From Paraspadella gotoi (taxonomy: Eukaryota; Chaetognatha): a stretch of 64,000 bases of DNA. A program made the position numbers and the translations under genes. The stretch covers positions 6,065,991 to 6,129,990 of the forward strand of contig CM119271.1 in the NCBI GenBank assembly GCA_051294375.1. The letters run 5' to 3'. Positions within the stretch are counted from its first letter, which is position 1. Every line of letters starts with the position of its first letter. The notes under the pieces were generated by a model. The model saw only the letters and a list, made by a program, of their open reading frames with translations. It did not search any database and was not told the DNA's origin. Below are positions 32,390 to 44,086 of the stretch, piece after piece.

Positions 32390-35300
32390 ATGGATTCTTC
32401 TTACCCAGAGCCGGACTCAACAAAAAATGGAAAAGCCAAACGAAAAAGTAAATTTTGTGAACACTGAACAGTACTTTTAAATTAATGATTACAAATTAAT
32501 CATTTTGTTAATACCATTTAAGGAAATACTATATAGTGTAGTAGTAAATTTAAATTTGATTTCAAAATAGCGTATTTTTCCATTCTTGCACAATACCTTA
32601 ATATTGTTTTTTTAATTTCAACTTCAAGCTACGTAAAAGAATGGTTACACTGTATTTATACCCCATTTAAATAATAATTAAATCATTTAAGTGATCATTT
32701 TTTCGATTTTAATTTTTTTCGTATCTTTAGGTGATAAGAAAGAAAAAAGGTCCCAACGATCTACCGGCAGCCTTAAAAGGTCACTGAAATGGCTAATGGA
32801 CCGAGGAAAGAAAAAAGAGCGGTAGGTCGTTCCTTTCTTTAAAATTTTACTTAGACTATTACCAAAACCCTGGTCGGCGAAAGAGAAATTTTACCATTAT
32901 CTGTCCTATTTAGTTCGGAGAGTGAAGATGACGCCGAGGAAACTTCGTTCACCACCGCCCTCGAGACCAGCGGCGCCGATCTCTTCGGAAATTCGTCGAG
33001 CTACGAAAGGTTTAATCTAATCCAATAAAGTCAGAGAAATAAACTTATATATATAAATTGTATTATTTTCTCTCTTTTCGTTGCTAAGTGAATATTGATA
33101 AAGGTTTAATGTTTTGCCAATACAACGATTTTTATTGTTAATAGTACATGTTTCAACTCTCTTAGTTCGACAAAGGTGGGACTCTGGCGATGTGATCGGG
33201 TCATTGGCTTGTCATAGACCGAGATGATATTCTTGTAGAGTGGGATATCTTAGGGTCAGATAGAGACCCGGCTGGGAAAATAACAAGTGCCACTCTAATA
33301 TCTATTTGGCCTGATAAGCCTGCCGAAGGCCCTCCTCTCACCTGACGGTGAGCTGGGCGGTTGCCTGTTTTGGTGCAGGATATACAGACTCCTCTCCTTC
33401 CTGTAGCCGTCGTTTTTGGCGTCGCCCGGTGCTCGGAGAGGCACGCCAAGTTGCTACAGGTTCAGGAGAGGCATCGGACGTCCATTGCCTGCCTGGAGGC
33501 CTCCACCTGACCCGTTGAGTTGGGACAGGAATCACCGTGCGGTTGATAGCTTGGAGGGAGATCGAATCGTCCTCCATGGTTCAAAGAGGGCTCGAGGGCT
33601 TTGATGTAGACTGCCTCTCTAATACCTCTTGAGAACCAATTTTGGTCATGGGACAGCATGAGGCAGTCGGACTCTCTAAACAAATGGCCAGAAGATGCCG
33701 AATGCTCGGCAATAGCCGATAAGAAGTGACCAAGTGTGTCACAATACAGCTTTTTGAACCGATCTGAGAGACTTCCCGGTCTTGTTCCACGTATGCTGCT
33801 GTGCAAGGTTGGTTGCCCGCCCCGGCACAGGCCGCCCAATAGACGGCTCCTGAAGTATGCGGTCTGGGGATTTTGTCTTTCGGTTTCACTAATTGCTCAC
33901 GTAAAGAGCCGCGTGTCGTCACTGAAGTGGAGATCCCCTTCTTTGCTAGTACCCGCACCAAAGCTTCAGTGATCCCCTGGTGGTAGGGGAGGGACAAATG
34001 ACCTACCGTCTTGAGGCGCTTCTGCTTATCTCCCAGTTGCGCTGTGGTGGGCGCGGTTGGTCCTTCAGCAGCAAGGCCTTGTTCTTCCTCCTGGGGGGTG
34101 GAGCTTGAACTTGCGTCAACAGTTACTTGGACAGCACCTTGGTGGCCACTGTCCTCAGCCTGGTTCAGCCGGAATCTGGCCTTCTCGAAAGCCCACCGGT
34201 AACCATTGAGCGCCAAGGCTCTTTTGACATGCTCAAGCTCGGCGGCCTGAAGCTCGGGGGTCGACGGAATCAGTAGGGCTCTTCTGGTAAGGGACCTGAC
34301 TGTGGGGAGTTTGTGCGACAAGGGAGCATGTGAATCAAATGGAATGTATTGGTCAGTATGAGTTGGTTTGCAATATCTGGCCACTGTCCTTTACTCAGCC
34401 CTTTGTTGGAAACTCTCCCTCAATCTTTCTCTCTCTCTCTCTTTAACTCAATGTGTAGAGCAATTTTGCTAATGTTTTTTCAAAGCTAATGAAGACTCGA
34501 ACTAAGAGAGTGGAAACATGTACTATTAACAATAAAAATCGTTGTATTGGCAAAACATTAAACCTTTATCAAATATAAATTTTAAATAATTCAGAAACGG
34601 GGAATACGAGGAAGATTCTAGCGTTTTCGAAGGAGGCTCGCTGTCCCGACCGGATATGAAAAGGTACATGTACCTACATTGGTACATGCGTTATTTTTAC
34701 TTCTATGAGTCATTTTCATCATCGCAATCGCTTGCGCTTGCGACGAATATGGGACGATGTTCCCAATCAACGTCGTCGTCGTCGGCATTCCAAATTATAG
34801 ATCACCTTATTATAAAAGTGTGCAATTGTATAAAGCTGAAGATTTAGATATAGGCTTTCATCGTCAAGAATTTTTGAAATTGAGAAGCATATATTCCAAA
34901 TGTTTGATTTAATTTGGATTCACTTTACATTATGATTAACTGATTAACTGTAATATGCAAATTAGTATATAGTTTAGGAATTTTTTTTTTCCTCAGTTGC
35001 TGCGTTTTCTTATTCGTTGAGCTTTGCAGCGGTTGAGCTGAAAGTTTCGTGTCTCTCCCTCTCTCTCTTTCTTTGTTTTTATTTTAAAAAATGTCAGTAT
35101 GATGAGCGGGGTTTTCCGTCAGTTGCTCACCCTTCTGAGAGTATCTATATCGTAGGATTTAATGAGTCTTTAGAGATAAAGAACTGGAGGTAAGCAAAAG
35201 GCAAGCATCGGTTAAAGATAGTAACAACAATGACCTCTTTTTTTTCTTTTGTTTCTCTTAGTTTCACTTATTTTTCTTTCTATTTACTTATAGAATTTTG

Positions 35301-38300
35301 TGTCTGTTTGTCCATCTGTCATTTGATATTCCTTTTGTTCTTATACATATATTTATATATTTATTTATTTATAAAACTTAGATTTCCTGTATCAAATTTG
35401 ATTTTTTTGAGTATTAAAGTTTGTCATGGGTCCAGATTTTTTTTTAAATTTATTTTATCAATTTTGTTTTTCCTTTTTTTTAAGACAACGTCCTTCGACT
35501 CGCTCATCCTCCTCCTCGTCGAGCTCCTCTTCGGATTCGGAGGTGGAAGCGGGGCCCTTTTGCGGAGCCTCGAGGCCCAAGAGAAGCGGAGAGAAGAAAA
35601 GAAAAAAAGAGAAGAAAAGAAAGGAAGAAGCCGCAGCACGGAATGGACGGCGAGAGAATTCAAAGAAGAGAAAAGCAGAGATGGAGTTTTCTTCCGACGA
35701 AGAAGAAGATTACGGAAAGGTCTGTCTAACAAAAACCTTTTTTCCCCCTTCATCTCTGCCAATGATTAACATTCGGTGGCCTTCAGGTCGTTCTTCAATT
35801 TCCGTCGGGAGAGGGCTCGTCTTCCAATGGAGCAATCTCTCCTCGCTCGTCCACCTGTCGTGAGGCGTTGGAGGAGAACCTGGTCGACGAAGACAACGAC
35901 GAAAGGCTCGAGGTTCGGTTAACTTTCTCCTTTCAGCGTTTCGTTTCTTCCTTGGATCAATTCACTTTTTTCTCGGTCAGGATCCTGATGCTACTGACGC
36001 CACGGTCACTGTTGTCAAGCGCAGCAAAAAGAACGGCGGGACTTGGCCGCGCCAGAATGCCAATCCGACTGCGTGCTCAAGCGTGGCTTCGACGCACCCC
36101 AGAAGAGGGTGAGTTTTGAGTGTAGTATCTTTGCTTTGCTTTGCCCTTTGCTTAGAAAAAAAAAAGGATTCGTAACGTTTCTTGAGCCTGAGCTGAGGTA
36201 AAGTTAATAATGAACGGAGTAAAAAGACAGAATAATTGTTATTACGGGTCCAGCCCCAGGGCCCTGTATCTCTTGTCAGGGGTTGAATATCAAAATTCAC
36301 CTCGATAGTTCCATTTATATCGTCATCGAATTTCGATCGGGTTGTTTGTTGGGAACAGTTTCTGGTAACAAAAAACCACCACCTCATTTTATAACATGGA
36401 GCTTTCTTTAGATATTAAATTTTACATATTACATTTTACATATTACATTTTAATTTCTCTATGCAGTCGAAACTCGGAATCGAATCCTCCCGCCGCAAAA
36501 TCGCCGGTGAGGAACGAGGCTCCCTCCGGAAGCAGCGGGGACGTCGAAGTCCGTGTCGTTCATTCCTCTCGAGGGATGTCCGTTTCTGTCCTTCTGCCGT
36601 CTTCAACACCGGTACGTCGTGATCATTTTCTTTGCGCGATTTGTCGAGTTTCTTGAAACTTTAGCTCATAGTTCCGAGTGAACGGTAAGGCGTAGTAAAA
36701 TTTCTAAATTTAACTTTTATTAAAATTCTAAAAGTGAGAAACGAACAACATTATACTAATGAACATTTATGTATAAAAAAAATTTATAATAAATTTTACA
36801 ATTTACGCAGTAGGCCATATTTATACTAGTACTAATCCAATAAATGTTAAAATTTCAAAACAGTTTTTTCTAAGGTTTTTTTGCAGATTTGGATTCGTCA
36901 TAAAAAGTTGATAAAAAGAAATATAACTCTTTTTAAAAAATTCCTTCATTAAGTGGGTCAAAAATTAGAAAAAGCTATATTTTAAGCTGAAAATTAACTT
37001 TTTATATATTAAATATAGTTTTTGTAATTTTTAACCCACTTAATGAAAGAATTTTTAAAAATAATTTATATTTTCTTTTATCAACTTTTATCAAATCTGC
37101 AATCAAAATTAAGAAAAGCCTATTTTAAAATTTTTCGATTAAATATAGCCTACTGCGAAAATTAAAAAACATAAAATTAATTTTTTTTACAAATTAATGT
37201 TCACTGATGGTATGTTGTTCATAATTGACCTTTAGAATTTTCGTACGTAACTTTCACTACGCCTTAGTGAACGGGTTTAGAACGAGACGGATTTAACTGA
37301 ACAAATTGTTTACACACTTTTTTCTATTTAATTTTTGCCTTCAGAGTGGTCGATCAAGCAGCGCGCGCGATATTCGCAGCAACGCGCCTCTGCCGCCATC
37401 GCAAACGACAACCCTGCAAAGAAGGTGACTGAAGGCTGAAGCTAAACATTTAACAATTCTTAATCTATCTTTCTTTCATATCGTTTTTTTTTTTTTTTTC
37501 AGACGCCGACAGTCGGGAAATCGTCGAAACTCGTTGCCCGCGGCAACTCATCACGGCGTCCTCGGCGCTAACAACGCCGTCGCCTCGGCCTCTTTTCCAG
37601 ATGTGACCGAAGAGTCGACGCCGACAACGACGTCACCTCGGAAAGTTCCGTCGAGACGCGCCTCCGTCATACAGATCGATGACGAGGACGATGGCGTGGA
37701 AGAGAGCGGCGAGGAGTCGGACGAACCCTTGGTGGAGTTTGAGAGGATGTGCCCTGAACGAATTGTCGATTCGGGTGAGGCTTGTGCTGTTTGGTGCTGT
37801 TTTAAAAAAAGTGGTGTCGTAATCGACGTTCTCTATATCCATTATCCACCATTTTTAATAAGAAACTCGAATTCGAAAATTATTTTTAATGCTATTTACA
37901 GTACAACGACGTAAGTACAGTAAGGCGCAGTGAGCATAAGCCCATATTTATACATAGAAAATGTCAAAATTTTATAATAGTTTTTTTTTAATTTTGAAAG
38001 CAGATTCGAATTCCTCATAAAAAGTTGATAAAAGAATTAGAATATATGTCTTAATCAAAAATGATTTCATTAAGTTAGCCAAAAATTTTAAAAAATATAT
38101 ATTTTTTAGACTAAAATTTAATTATAAGTTAATTATAATAGTTAAATGAAATGAGTTATATTTCCTTAAATCAATTTTTCGTAAGGAATTCGAATCTGCT
38201 TTTAAAAATAGGAAAAAAACATTTTAAAATGTTGACATTTTCTATGGTGAGTACTATGTATAAATATGGGCTAATGCGTAAATTGAAAAATAAAAAATAC

Positions 38301-41300
38301 ATATTTTTTTTAATTAACAGGTACAAGCCTGTTCATGATCCACTATTCTAATATGGATTCTACTTGATTTTAATATTTTTGTTACGCTTTAATGTACATT
38401 GTACAGTTGTTCAATGTACATGAATAATAACCTAGTTGTAAACGGCATTTAAAATAATTTTATTATTTTAATTTCAAAAGCAAGAATGAAAACGATTAGA
38501 TATGCTAGGACCGGCGGGTCCTAACAGATATTAAAAATAGTGAACCGACTTTATTAACTCCCCAGACGACGTTGAAGAGCTAACTGAAGAAAGCTTAAAC
38601 GCAACTACTGTATTGGGAGATACGCCTGCTTCACCTGATGCCGTAACGGGTAAGTAAAAAAAAGCTAATGGTACAAGTTTGAAGACCTGAATATAGAGAT
38701 TCCTTAACCGTTAAAACGGTTAAAATTGTAATTAACTTTACTTTTTCTTTGTTTTAAAACTTTAAAAACCATTATCTTTCAATTAACAAATTATAAAAAA
38801 TTGGTACAACCAATATAAAATTAACCATCCATCCATTTATTTTAATTAATAAAAATACTTATCCTGATCAATCATTCATGTAAGAATTCTTAAAAATCTT
38901 ATAAAAATTATATTATTATATGCTGAATTATTTTAAATAAAAAATTAATTTCCATTAATTTCTATTAAATAATATTAATTTCCATTAATTTCTATTAAAT
39001 AATATTAATTAAAATTCATGATAATCATTAATTACAATAAAGGAAACTCTCGAACAGGAAGAATTAAAAATTAAGAATTAAAAAGCCAAAAAAAACCTAC
39101 AGTTATCAACCAAATCGACGACGACGCCCGGTTGGCTCGGCAACTGCAGGAAGAGTTTGACCGCGAGATGGCTACGACAATGGCCCAGGAGATGGAACGA
39201 CAAACCGTTGACCGCGACTTTTCCGTCGATAGAGATCTCGCGGGCGCTGGATCCTTCCGCTACACCGGTAGAGATGCCGAAGCGGTTCCGGGGGCTCCCG
39301 GCCCGTATTACGACTTGTCGACGAGAAGGTATGGAAATATAATAATTTCGTGAGTATTTTCTTTCTCAATTTTTTTTTTATAATTAAAAAGGCGAAACCT
39401 CTCCCGAGCATTGCTCAACTCTTCGACCCACGCGGGCGACGTTTCTCGGGCGCCCCACGCCCTTCGTCGCGCCGGTGCAATCATGCCGGTCGATTTCCTG
39501 TCACTGGCGCCGTTCGAGAACGAAGACGAGGACGAACAACTGGATGCGCTGTTCGACGAAGACAGCAACGACACGAATCGAATGGGCTTTGATGGTAAAG
39601 CTCCCTTCTCTTGTTTACATTCGTAAAAAACGAATATCTTGCCTGCTATTCCTGTGTGCATTAACTACATAATATTTTCGATAAAAATTTTCAGCCGCCA
39701 TTCCCTCTACTTCCACGGCGTTTACTCATCGTTCGCCGCCACCGTTCGAAGACTCTCGGAATCGTCGACATTCTCGCGCTCTGTCGAGAGGGCCCGAGGG
39801 AAGAGCGAGCTCCTCCCGGAGAGGAGCGCAACCATTAGGTAATGCCGGGTATTAGACCCTTTGACGGATCTGTTTTTAAACCAAGACTGTATTCGTATTA
39901 GGATTGAGCTCTCGGGGACAACGTTCCTCCTCGTTCGCGGAGGAGGAAGATGAAAGCAGGGAGGACGAACCTATGGATGTCGACTCAACGGGGCCTTTAC
40001 ATGAAAATCTCAATCTTGGTAAGTTGTCTTCTTTCTCTTATCGTTTTCTTTTTCACATTACTTTTCTTTCATTTTTTTAAATTGGGTTCATTTTTCGATT
40101 AAACGTTCCGCAGACTCGTCAAGCCAGTCAACCTCCCAGGTTGCCGCCGGCGCGCCCCGCCGAAGCAGGCGCCTTCTCCGCGGCCTTTCCGGTTCTAGTC
40201 TCCTCATCCCCGCAGGAGGCGGCGTCAGTGCGCGGGGGGCCGAGAACGTCCGGTCGTCGTCCTCACCTCTATCTTCCTCGCTTAACGATATCGTGATTCC
40301 ACTTAACCGCGTCAACCCGACAAAGTAAGTCTTCACATGATAATAGCTAATTTTTGACCTCTCGCGCTACGCTCAGTCCCAGACGGTCTTGTGAGAAATA
40401 AGTTATGCAATGTAAAAAGTGGTAAAAAGTTACGTAATTTAAAAAGTGGCTTATTTGTAAACGGTGGTTTTCATGCGTTCACAGCATGGGGGGAAGACTG
40501 CGTCGCTTTCGTCCTCAATTTTCATTCCATTTGTATTTCATTTCTTGTTTTTAGCTCCAGAAGTGGCACACCCACTTCGGTTGATAGGGGCATTTTATCC
40601 GCCGCTCGTGGAATCTTGCGCGGTCGGCTCGCACGCGCAAACCTGACTTCGTCCACCCCAACGTTAAGCACCCTGGGGATGAGCGCCGCCTCAACTACGG
40701 CATCCAGAGGGTGAGTTTATTTGTGAAATTTTTGAATTACTGTAGAATGTGAAAAATTGAACTGAAGCGTGTTACATGGCTGATTTCTTAATTTCAGATC
40801 CCGCCCGTTGGCAACGTCCCGATCGCCCACAGGGAGAGCCACTCGCCTTTCTCAACGCACCCGCGGGGTCAGCGACTCTCGCGTGGAACAGCCTTCCGAG
40901 GAGGAGGAAGACGGCGTCGAGGAATCCACCGGAAGTAGCGTCCCTTGTGCCGCATGCGAAGCCATTCAGGGGCGCATCCAGACTTACCTCGAGCATGTCC
41001 GGAATCTCCAGGAGACCCCTGTCGAGGGCTACGACGCCAATTTTGAGCGAATGCGTGTCACGACGCAGTTGATGCGACAGACGAACGAGGTTTTTCTGAA
41101 AGTTACGGCCGCACTAAAAAGGGCCTGTGTAAAAAATTTTCGATTTTTACAGGCCATGCGAGAATGGCGTGCCCACACTAGCGAGGCTTCGCACCACAGT
41201 CTGGAGGAAAGATCTCACCGACTTAACACGATGTCAAGCATCTACCGTCAGATCAGTGACATCATCCAGGGCGCCGTGAGGGGCTTAGCGCCGGGAACGC

Positions 41301-42105
41301 CCCTCTCGAGCTCCCGGAGCCGGTCTCGCCAAACTCGGCGCGGATCCGGTGGCTCCAATTCGCGGTCACTTACTGCGGAAGCCGGCCCGTCAACTTCATC
41401 GGGGACATCAAGAGCGACGGGGCGCCGTCGGTGAGGGACATAAGAATAGGGAGCAGTTAAAATATTGGTTATTTTGATATTGTGAACAATCTAAGCTTTA
41501 TTTATTTTATTCAGTTATCCCGTCGAATTCAACTTGAACCGCCGCCCTCGAACCCCCGGCCCCGTCGGCTTTCCTATGCCGCGGGTCTTCATTGGCCAGT
41601 TTCCTGGAACAGCGGCAGCGGGACTCGTCTCATTGGCTAACTTCGACTACGAGTCACTGTTACGCCTGGGTGACATCATGGGCGAAGTGGCTCCGAGAGG
41701 ATTGTCGCAGACACAGATTAATCGATTACCCACTCAAGTCTTCGATGGCACGGTTCGTCTCATGCAGATTTTTTCCACATTTTTATAAGAGTTCGTTCTA
41801 TTTTGGTTTTTGTTTCTTAGAAAAATGCATCCGCCTCATCTGAAGAACATGAAGATCGGAAGCAATGCCACGTGTGTTTGACCGAGTACGACGATGGGGA
41901 ACAGCTCAGGATCCTTCCTTGCTTTCATCGATTTCACTCAAGTGGGTGAACAGTAGATTCGGTTTGTCTTTTAAAAATAAAATTATTTAAATCCATTTTT
42001 ACCTAGATTTTTAAATTTTGTTTTTTTAAAGGCTGCATCGACGAATGGATCAAATCCAATCCGACTTGTCCTTTGTGCAGAGTCAGAGTTGAATTCGATG
42101 ATTAA
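32390..42105 (+). CDS. RING-H2 domain protein, probable E3 ubiquitin ligase, 1168 aa
   Basis: Twenty-one exons join in one open frame of 1168 codons: 32390-32447, 32731-32821, 32914-33009, 34595-34663, 35485-35719, 35787-35912, 35981-36108, 36467-36611, 37345-37424, 37503-37774, 38566-38649, 39103-39328, 39392-39594, 39695-39838, 39902-40018, 40114-40324, 40555-40710, 40798-41430, 41515-41752, 41821-41941, 42032-42105. The C-terminal RING-H2 has C1120, C1123, C1138, H1140, H1143, C1146, C1157 and C1160, in the pattern CHVCLTEY...LPCFHRFH...CPLC, which binds E2 enzymes. The rest is mostly disordered, Ser/Arg-rich with acidic patches. VIQIDDEDD near residue 397 looks like a SUMO-interacting motif, and [12 protein letters not shown] near 39.14 kb resembles ubiquitin-binding helices. 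A CAACEAIQ segment precedes a predicted helix. [15 protein letters not shown] before the RING recalls the RLIM/RNF6 and Arkadia groups, but I cannot assign orthology. Confidence 0.9.
33095..34572 (-). mobile_element. Truncated Penelope-like retroelement with inverted terminal repeats
   Basis: The element sits in intron 3 of the RING gene, on the opposite strand. The coding remnant (34384 to about 33540) begins [20 protein letters not shown], a hallmark of the Penelope-like C-terminal region, and includes [20 protein letters not shown] and [17 protein letters not shown], the entry to the GIY-YIG endonuclease. The endonuclease end ([20 protein letters not shown]) is in another frame, so there is a frameshift near 33.77 kb and the element is dead. 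No reverse transcriptase domain remains. Both ends carry about 74 bp (33095-33172 and 34497-34572) that are nearly perfect inverted copies, as known for some Penelope-like elements. Confidence 0.9.
34427..34445. repeat. (CT)n tract in the Penelope-like terminal region
   Basis: A short CT run sits between ctttgttggaaactctccct and aactcaatgtgtagagcaat. The copy at 60.4 kb has a run at the same place. Confidence 0.8.
36677..37275. mobile_element. About 600-bp foldback (long inverted repeat) element, copy A
   Basis: The left arm begins gtgaacggtaaggcgtagta and the right arm ends ctacgccttagtgaacggg, its inverted equivalent. Matching blocks run inward in mirror order: cattaagtgggtcaaaaatt near 36950 against aatttttaacccacttaatg near 37030. 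The arms meet near 36990, so almost the whole element is palindromic. It has no coding capacity. It lies in the RING gene intron 36612-37344. It is typical of MITE or foldback DNA elements. Confidence 0.85.
37919..38283. mobile_element. About 365-bp foldback element, copy B of the same family
   Basis: The left arm contains aagcccatatttatacatag and gcagattcgaattcctcata. The right arm carries the same blocks inverted (ttcgaatctgc near 38190 and tatgtataaatatgggct near 38257). The segment cataaaaagttgataaaa is shared with copy A, so they are one family at different states of deletion. It lies in the RING gene intron 37775-38565. Confidence 0.82.
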
Positions 42106-42692
42106 TCGGTTCCCACGAGAATTTGTTTGGCTTTTCTGCAATATCAACACGTCGACACTTGAGTTATTGTTTTACTTGAGACGCACTTCGTTATTGGTTG
42201 TCACCGGTTTTTTTTATAAAAATGAGAATATTGTTAATATTTAATATTAGTTATCATTTGATTTGATTTTTGAGCACAAATGCCGTGTGGCACTTCGTTA
42301 ACCGTAATTCGATATCATTTTTTAATGCTGCTATGCTAATCTATGAGTAGTGTTAAAAATTGGAGGGACTTTTGTACTGGTTATGTTTCACGATTTATGA
42401 GCATTTAAGATGAAACATTCTATTTAGTCACGTTTGTAAGTGGCGATTTAGAATTTTCAAGGCCGCCGTGCCGCTTCTGTCGTAGATTTTCAAAATAAGG
42501 GCCCATAAATGAAAAAAAATTTTGGGTTCGATTAAATTTACCTGTTAGAAAGTTATTAATATTGTTTACGTTGATTGAATCACTACACTATTTAATAGTA
42601 TTTTTATTTATAAATTGTTTTTGGTTTTAAAATATTACATTTGGTCATGAAAAAAATTTTGTTCCTTAGGCACACTTTCAGCGTAAAAATAA

Positions 42693-43104
42693 ATGTTTCG
42701 TGTTGCGGTTGTCAAAAAACGTTTAACTTCTCGTAATGAAGGACTTGGTCAAGCAGCAATAAAGGCATTTCACAATCAAGGACTCAATGCTGCCTATCAC
42801 AAATTGGACCTTGATTCGGAACAGCATCTCCCGCTTTGCATATTTCCTTTTAAAAAGCATGATGGCTTTTACGTTCTTATCTTTTTGATAAAGCAAAAAA
42901 TCATGCTGATAAAGGTTGGCCCAAATTTGCTTATGGAGGTTCCAAGATGGGAAATGATGTAATTTTTAGTTCTTGTCCCGGCCATTTCGATACTAATATG
43001 AGCCCCAGACCTGCTGATGTTGCTATTTTTTTGGCTACACTGCCTCCCAAGTGGAACGAGGACGGTTTTGGGCTGAGAGAAAACTTTATCAGTGGAAACG
43101 CTAA
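42693..43104 (+). pseudogene. Carbonyl reductase (SDR) pseudogene, tandem relic of the gene at 44087
   Basis: The copy starts MFRVAVV, like MSRIAVV in the intact gene, then loses the whole coenzyme-binding motif (TGANKGIG) and rejoins at LTSRNEGLGQAA. A second large deletion removes the middle of the fold. YGGSKMG, the active-site Tyr-x3-Lys region, survives and is joined directly to NDVIFSSCPG. The C-terminal FWAERKLYQWKR and stop are present but in another frame. It cannot make an active enzyme. It lies 983 bp upstream of the intact gene in the same orientation. Confidence 0.92.
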
Positions 43105-43436
43105 TTGCCATAACCAATGTAAAGATTCCCGTAATTCTATTTCTCATCAAAATATTCTTTATTACCCAATTCCTGACATAGTCATTTCTGACCCTTTACA
43201 TATTCTTATTACCTAATTATGCAACTTGTTTTACCATTTTAAATTTTATTAATGATTTGAATAATTTCAATCTAAATTTTGTGATTTAATTTTCATTCCA
43301 ACTTTAAAAGACTTTAAAAGAGACTGGCGTTTTACCCGATTACTATCTGCGATATTGATACTCTCAGAAAGAGAGAGAGACGGAAAACCCCGCTCATCAC
43401 CTATTTTTATTTTGTAGTCGGGCATTGCATATGTTC

Positions 43437-43690
43437 ACCCCGCCTTCAATCGTGATCCTGTGGCTCATTGAGTAAAGCCAGAAGCTCATGACCACTAGGT
43501 ACCGGGTTCAATCCCGTCCTCACGGTTCAATCCCAACCCGATACCTGACCTGTGGGGAGCTTGAGGACGGCCGTAAACTGCTTTGGGGGCGTGGAAAACC
43601 CTCAGGCCTGGTTCCAAGCCCAGGACCTGTTCCATCGCTTTAAGAGGGGTTAAAGAAGTTCCGGATTGCACTCTTCAGCCCACTTTTTTT
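43437..43690 (+). mobile_element. tRNA-derived SINE-like element
   Basis: A box tgtggctcattgagtaaagc and B box gggttcaatccc lie about 50 bp apart, and a second ggttcaatccc follows 19 bp later. The tRNA-like head is followed by about 170 bp of unrelated GC-rich sequence ending near aagttccggattgcactctt. It sits between the SDR pseudogene and the intact SDR gene. Confidence 0.65.
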
Positions 43691-44040
43691 TGTGTTTTGT
43701 TCGGTTAATTTTAGATTTAAACTATTAAGAATATGTTTCTGTGAATGGGACAGTTTATACATCATACTTTTTTTGTTATGGTTTTTCATTTTCATTAATT
43801 CATTCATAAACCTTAGAAATAATTTTTCAGATAATCTTTCTTAGTTTTATTGCCAATTTTTACAATATTTTAAACGTTTATTAAGACAATTGCTTCTTAG
43901 TTACTTTTTTTCAGTGTATATATACACTGAAAATATATCCTTTTTTTTTATTTTTAATTTTTAGATATAAATAGTAGAAATGTGGAATAATTTACTCTTT
44001 AGCAACTCGTTTAATTACTACTATTTTATATTATTTATAA

Positions 44041-44056
44041 TAATTTTTTTTCATAG
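44041..44056 (+). promoter_or_regulatory. Splice-acceptor-like sequence 30 nt before the SDR ATG
   Basis: A T-run followed by catag, ending at 44056, precedes ATG 44087. The SDR coding sequence itself has no intron. Confidence 0.5.
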
Positions 44057-44086
44057 CTATCTTCTCGGACTTTGCATATAATAACT

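Noticed and set aside
35230-35769. Plus-strand open frame with a hydrophobic start (179 codons)
   Set aside because: Its first half is T-rich intron of the RING gene and its second half overlaps exon 5 in another frame. The exon 5 frame joins its neighbours in phase.
44072-44086. Upstream extension of the SDR by five codons
   Set aside because: It begins with TTG. ATG 44087 gives the standard short N-terminus and the pseudogene also starts at the equivalent ATG.
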